In this document: positions 55,918 through 60,666 of the stretch, piece by piece | Numbering within the stretch: position 1 is the stretch's first letter | How the letters are laid out: the number at the start of each line of letters is the position of its first letter | Assembly: GCA_947452785.1 (NCBI GenBank) | Contig: CANGDZ010000013.1 | Location: forward strand, 1 to 60,666 | Length of the DNA stretch: 60,666 bases | Direction: 5' to 3' | DNA from: Comamonadaceae bacterium | GTDB lineage: Bacteria; Pseudomonadota; Gammaproteobacteria; Burkholderiales; Burkholderiaceae_C | The notes under the pieces: model-generated | What the model was told of the DNA's origin: nothing | Database searches by the model: none | The model's input: only the letters and a program-made list of their open reading frames with translations | Made by a program: the position numbers and the translations under genes

Positions 55918-56150
55918 CAGAGCGCTTCCCGCTCCGACTGGTGCTGGTTGGCGCGCTCTGGTAAGAAGTCGTCGCTAACTTTGGGGCCGCCAAGGAAGAA
56001 GCTGTCCCAAGATTGTCCGAGGGGGGCGATGATGCGCTCGTTGCCTCTGGCGCGTATTTCTACCTTTTGGATACCCTCGGGTAGGCGCACGTCCAATGGG
56101 AGGCGGACGGCCTGGGTGCGATTGTTGACGAAAACAGTGCCAATGGACAT
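55917..56150 (-). CDS. vapB: VapB-type antitoxin
   Basis: 77 aa from the ATG at 56150, with AAGGTG 7 bp upstream; a GTG at 56159 is also in frame. AbrB/SpoVT-like DNA-binding N-terminus (TVFVNNRTQAVRLPLDVRL), then an acidic region predicted to bind the toxin (SWDSFFLGGPKVSDDFLPE). It precedes vapC and should repress its own promoter at 56181-56209. Confidence 0.9.
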   Translation of the reverse strand: MSIGTVFVNNRTQAVRLPLDVRLPEGIQKVEIRARGNERIIAPLGQSWDSFFLGGPKVSDDFLPERANQHQSEREAL

Positions 56151-56180
56151 GACTATCACCTTAGGTGGATGTATATAGCA

Positions 56181-56209
56181 ATTGTATATCGCGATGTGGG
56201 GGCTGTCAA
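56181..56209 (-). promoter_or_regulatory. vapBC promoter
   Basis: Minus strand: TTGACA (56209-56204), exact 17-bp spacer, TACAAT (56186-56181). Near consensus, 31 bp upstream of the vapB ATG. Direct TGTATAT repeats near the -10 may bind VapB. Confidence 0.7.
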
Positions 56210-56481
56210 TTCAGCCCTTTCCAAAGGGCTCTGTTCACGCCTCAACAATACGCTTCACGGACAGAGCCACGTGGTTGCTTATAGGTATGGAGCATGCAAA
56301 TCACCCAAAAGGAGGAGTAAATGGTATGACTGGTTTCGCTGCTTACACTTCCGACTTTACCGCGTGAGAGTCCACTTAGTGCCTGAAGTCGAAATTGAAC
56401 TCTGCAGGCTGAGCGTTAGCATCCGGGTGAATCAGCCACCCGAAAAAGTGGCAGCTTCAGTGACGTTCCGCAGGAACGGAC
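56210..56481. other. Gene-poor stretch between vapBC and the radC remnant
   Basis: About 270 bp with no credible full gene. It contains a hairpin at 56213-56230 (AGCCCTTT/AAAGGGCT), an 8-bp inverted pair GGCTCTGT/ACAGAGCC (56227-56268), an excellent GGAGGAG (56311-56317) ahead of a 13-codon ORF (ATG at 56326, stop 56365-56367), and a GTTAGCA at 56415-56421. The pattern is reminiscent of integron cassette debris, but no integrase is present. Confidence 0.4.
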
Positions 56482-57157
56482 TCAGATCAGGCCCTGCTCG
56501 GCCATGGACAAGGCCTGGCCTTGGCCGACGATCACAAGGTACACCCGCACGTCCACCAGGGCCAGTGCGGCTTTGAGGGTTTGCGTCAGTGTTTCGTCGG
56601 CGCGGCTCGGTTGCACCGAGCCGCTGGGTGGTTATGGCTGAGCACCACGGCGGCGGCCCGGTGGTGCAGGGCATGCAGCACCACCTCACGTGGATAGACC
56701 GACGTTTGGCTGAGTGTGCCGCGAAACAGCTCTTCCATGGCTTGCAGGCGGTTTTGGCTGTCTAAAAACAGCACCGCAAATACCTCATGGTTTTTATGCG
56801 CCAAATGCAGCTGCATATATATACGCTTTCACCGCCTCGGGTGCGTGAAAGGCCTGGCGCTCCCGCAGTTGCTAGGCCAAGCCCCGTCGCGACAACTCCA
56901 GCACCGCCACCACCTGGGCGCGTTTGGCCGGTCCCAGGCCTTTGATCACGTTCAGCTCCGTGGTGCCGGTGCTAAGCAGGCCCGACAAGCCGCCAAAGGT
57001 TTCAAGCAGCTTTTGCGCCAGTTGAAACACGTTTTTGCCGGCCATGCCGGTGCGCAGCAAAATCGCCAGCAGTTCCACGTCGCTCAGCGCAGAAGGGCCG
57101 CGCGCCAGCATTTTTTCACGCGTGCGTGCGTCCTGCAAGCAAGTCCTTGATGGTCAT
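56482..57157 (-). pseudogene. radC: Broken radC (DUF2466/JAB-domain) gene
   Basis: All parts of RadC can be read but in several frames. MTIKDLL starts at 57157, and an extra base near 57140 shifts it to [22 protein letters not shown] replaces a Gln codon after LELSRRGLA (about 56870). A (TA)n run near 56818 adds a shift before [20 protein letters not shown]. One base is missing at the JAB metal motif SHNHPSG (about 56629), after which [20 protein letters not shown] ends the protein. Four lesions make it non-functional. Its site before fkpB is ancestral. Confidence 0.88.
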
Positions 57158-57194
57158 GGGTGAGCCCTCCCTGGGCAGTCTTAAAAAGACCTTT

Positions 57195-57224
57195 TTGTTG
57201 GCTTTCTGAGAAGCTTTTTACAAT
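57195..57224 (+). promoter_or_regulatory. Candidate promoter of fkpB-ispH
   Basis: TTGTTG (57195-57200), an 18-bp spacer and TACAAT (57219-57224), 51 bp upstream of the fkpB start. Confidence 0.4.
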
Positions 57225-57274
57225 CAGAGCATTAATGCACACATTGCCACTTGCTTGGCATTCCAGAAAACCCT

Positions 57275-57718
57275 ATGTCCATCGTCCAAACCGGCTCTTT
57301 TTTGACCCTCCATTACCGCCTAGCGGGTCCGAAGGGCGACATCATCAACACCTTCACCGACAAGCCTGCCACCTTGTCTTTGGGTTCTGGCGAACTCTCT
57401 CCGGCCATGGAAGAGCGCCTGGTGGGCTTGGCCGAAGGCACCCACACCACCTTTGAGCTGCCGGCGGGCGAGGCCTTTGGCGATCGCAACCCCGACATGG
57501 CGCAATGGGTGGCGCGCAAGCTGCTCAACCAATTGGGAGACCCGATGGAAAAATATGCGGCTGGCGACGTGGTGCAATTTCCCACCCCAGACGGTTTGGG
57601 CTCTTACGCGGGCACGGTGCTGGAGGTTAATCAGGAGGGTGCGGTGTTGTTTGACTTCAACCACCCGCTGGCCGGTCAACCCGTGACCTTTGAAGTCCGG
57701 CTGATTGGGGTGCTGTGA
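57275..57718 (+). CDS. fkpB: FKBP-type peptidyl-prolyl isomerase (FkpB/SlpA)
   Basis: 147 aa from the ATG at 57275. SlyD/SlpA-like two-part fold: FKBP strands (GSFLTLHYRLAGPKGDIINT, SGELSPAMEERLVGLAEGT) with the inserted IF domain, and the conserved FNHPLAGQPVTFEVRLIGV. Cytoplasmic folding helper. Its stop overlaps the ispH start (TGATG), the usual fkpB-ispH coupling. Confidence 0.93.
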   Translation: MSIVQTGSFLTLHYRLAGPKGDIINTFTDKPATLSLGSGELSPAMEERLVGLAEGTHTTFELPAGEAFGDRNPDMAQWVARKLLNQLGDPMEKYAAGDVVQFPTPDGLGSYAGTVLEVNQEGAVLFDFNHPLAGQPVTFEVRLIGVL

Positions 57719-58656
57719 TGTCGGTGCAAGATATTTTGTTGGCCGAGCCCCGCGGTTTTTGCGCCGGGGTGGACCGGGCGATCGAAATCGTCGAGCGAGC
57801 ATTGGCCAAATTTGGCCGCCCGATTTATGTACGTCACGAGATCGTGCACAACACCTTTGTCGTCAACGACCTCAAAGACAAGGGCGCGATTTTCATTGAA
57901 GACCTGGACGATGTGCCGCCGGGCGCCACGCTGGTCTTCAGTGCCCACGGCGTGAGCCGCACTATCCAAAACGAAGCCCAAGCCCGAGGCTTCAATATTT
58001 TTGACGCCACCTGCCCACTGGTCACCAAGGTGCATGTAGAAGTGGCCAAGCTGCACAAAGAGGGCTACGAGTTCATCATGATCGGCCACAAAGGCCACCC
58101 CGAGGTCGAAGGCACCATGGGCCAGCTCGACAGCGGCATCCACTTGGTGGAAGACGTGGCCGGTGTGGCCTTGGTGCATCCCGCGCAAACCGAGCGTTTG
58201 GCGGTGGTTACCCAAACGACTTTGAGCGTGGACGATGCGGCCGAAATTTTGGCGGCCGTGAAGCTGCAATTCCCCTCGGTGCGTGAACCCAAGCAGCAAG
58301 ACATTTGCTACGCCACGCAAAACCGGCAAGACGCGGTCAAGGTGATGAGCAGCCAGGTGGATGTGGTGATCGTGGTGGGCAGCCCCACCAGCTCCAACAG
58401 CAACCGGCTGCGTGAACTGGCCGGCCGCCTGGGCGCAGACAGCTACATGATCGATAGCGCCGAAGAGCTTCAATCCGCTTGGTTTGAGGGCAAGTCGCGC
58501 GTCGGCCTGACCGCCGGTGCCTCGGCCCCCGAGGTGTTGGTGCAAGACGTCATCACCCGGCTGCGCGCCTTGGGCGCGGTGACCGTGCGCAAGATGGAGG
58601 GCATTGAAGAGACCATCAAGTTCCCTCTGCCTAAAGGGCTCAAGATCGAGGGCTGA
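57718..58656 (+). CDS. ispH: 4-hydroxy-3-methylbut-2-enyl diphosphate reductase
   Basis: 312 aa. Last step of the MEP isoprenoid pathway, yielding IPP and DMAPP. Iron-sulfur cluster cysteines Cys15 (RGFCAGVDRAI), Cys99 (DATCPLVTKVH) and Cys197 (QDICYATQNRQ), plus the substrate-binding VGSPTSSNSNRL and TAGASAPE. Essential housekeeping gene, translationally coupled to fkpB. Confidence 0.97.
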   Translation: MSVQDILLAEPRGFCAGVDRAIEIVERALAKFGRPIYVRHEIVHNTFVVNDLKDKGAIFIEDLDDVPPGATLVFSAHGVSRTIQNEAQARGFNIFDATCPLVTKVHVEVAKLHKEGYEFIMIGHKGHPEVEGTMGQLDSGIHLVEDVAGVALVHPAQTERLAVVTQTTLSVDDAAEILAAVKLQFPSVREPKQQDICYATQNRQDAVKVMSSQVDVVIVVGSPTSSNSNRLRELAGRLGADSYMIDSAEELQSAWFEGKSRVGLTAGASAPEVLVQDVITRLRALGAVTVRKMEGIEETIKFPLPKGLKIEG

Positions 58657-58670
58657 AGCTCAAGGCCTGA

Positions 58671-60481
<1,811 letters not shown>

Positions 60482-60508
60482 CACCAGAAAACCGAGCAGG
60501 GGCTCTGC

Positions 60509-60514
60509 TAGAAT
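60509..60514 (+). promoter_or_regulatory. Candidate -10 box of the tRNA-Ser gene
   Basis: TAGAAT, 27 bp upstream of the tRNA. A matching -35 is not evident. Confidence 0.3.
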
Positions 60515-60541
60515 CGACGACTCGACAAAGACACAAGCGCT

Positions 60542-60631
60542 GGAGGGGTGGCAGAGTGGTCGAATGTACCTGACTCGAAATCAGGCGTAGTGGCAACACT
60601 ACCGAGGGTTCGAATCCCTCCTCCTCCGCCA
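60542..60631 (+). tRNA. tRNA-Ser, anticodon CGA
   Basis: 90 nt including the encoded CCA. The acceptor stem GGAGGGG (60542-60548) pairs with CTCCTCC (60621-60627), with discriminator G60628 and CCA at 60629-60631. The anticodon stem CCTGA/TCAGG encloses loop CTCGAAA with CGA at 60576-60578, reading UCG. A long variable arm and the T-arm GAGGG-TTCGAAT-CCCTC are typical of a serine tRNA. Confidence 0.95.
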
Positions 60632-60666
60632 AGACTATTTCGAACTGATTCCAAGTCGTTCGAACA

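Overview
The window is high-GC DNA with short intergenic gaps, and its gene content points to a betaproteobacterium of the order Burkholderiales, most likely family Comamonadaceae. The indications are an aerobic benzoyl-CoA (box) cluster with its BoxR regulator, a class I-type polyhydroxyalkanoate (PHA) synthase, an Entner-Doudoroff edd-eda pair, an NAD-linked molybdenum formate dehydrogenase, and the order radC-fkpB-ispH-serS. This placement is inference; no rRNA is present.

Layout. 1-2580 (minus): tetR, membrane-fusion protein and RND pump, with the pump cut by the window edge. 2701-6116: an MltB-type transglycosylase divergent from lemA and two TPM-domain genes. 6123-8684: an OmpR-type response regulator with a short unknown ORF downstream, then a secreted subtilase. 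8744-10976: glutaryl-CoA dehydrogenase divergent from a LysR regulator. 10987-16300: msrA, a His-rich small protein, a ZnuD-like receptor, an AEC transporter, pdxH and a ChaC-like gene. 16392-17005: a one-ORF BrnT-BrnA toxin-antitoxin fusion. 17080-19677: edd-eda behind a HexR-like operator array. 19679-28926: mixed housekeeping genes, including gloA, a thioesterase, a VirK/YbjX protein, a PhoD-like phosphatase, a KirBac channel, a RIO kinase, a DTW tRNA-modification enzyme, an MFS carrier and a TauD-type dioxygenase.

29066-36403 looks like an oxygen-responsive operon. A perfect 14-bp FNR/ANR-like palindrome precedes an unusual ion channel (two voltage-sensor modules, one pore), then phaC, an unknown 126-aa protein, a fabI-like reductase, a MaoC-Pta fusion and ackA. 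It resembles the low-oxygen PHA/acetate gene sets of Burkholderia.

36447-51655 is the catabolic core. bclA (minus) diverges from boxR, then boxC, boxB and boxA (plus), followed by an OFA-family carrier, a fused FdsG-FdsB, fdsA and fdhD. BoxC releases formate during ring cleavage, so the adjacent formate dehydrogenase would recover that carbon as NADH and CO2. BoxR-type TGCA repeats lie in the bclA-boxR gap and over the -35 of a strong promoter before boxC. A perfect 25-bp inverted repeat separates boxB from boxA. No boxD is in the window.

51694-60631: an FtsX-like permease, a truncated globin, an Smr protein, a vapBC pair beside a badly decayed radC with possible cassette remnants, then fkpB-ispH-serS, a lipoprotein gene and tRNA-Ser(CGA). 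I saw no CRISPR array, complete insertion sequence or prophage.
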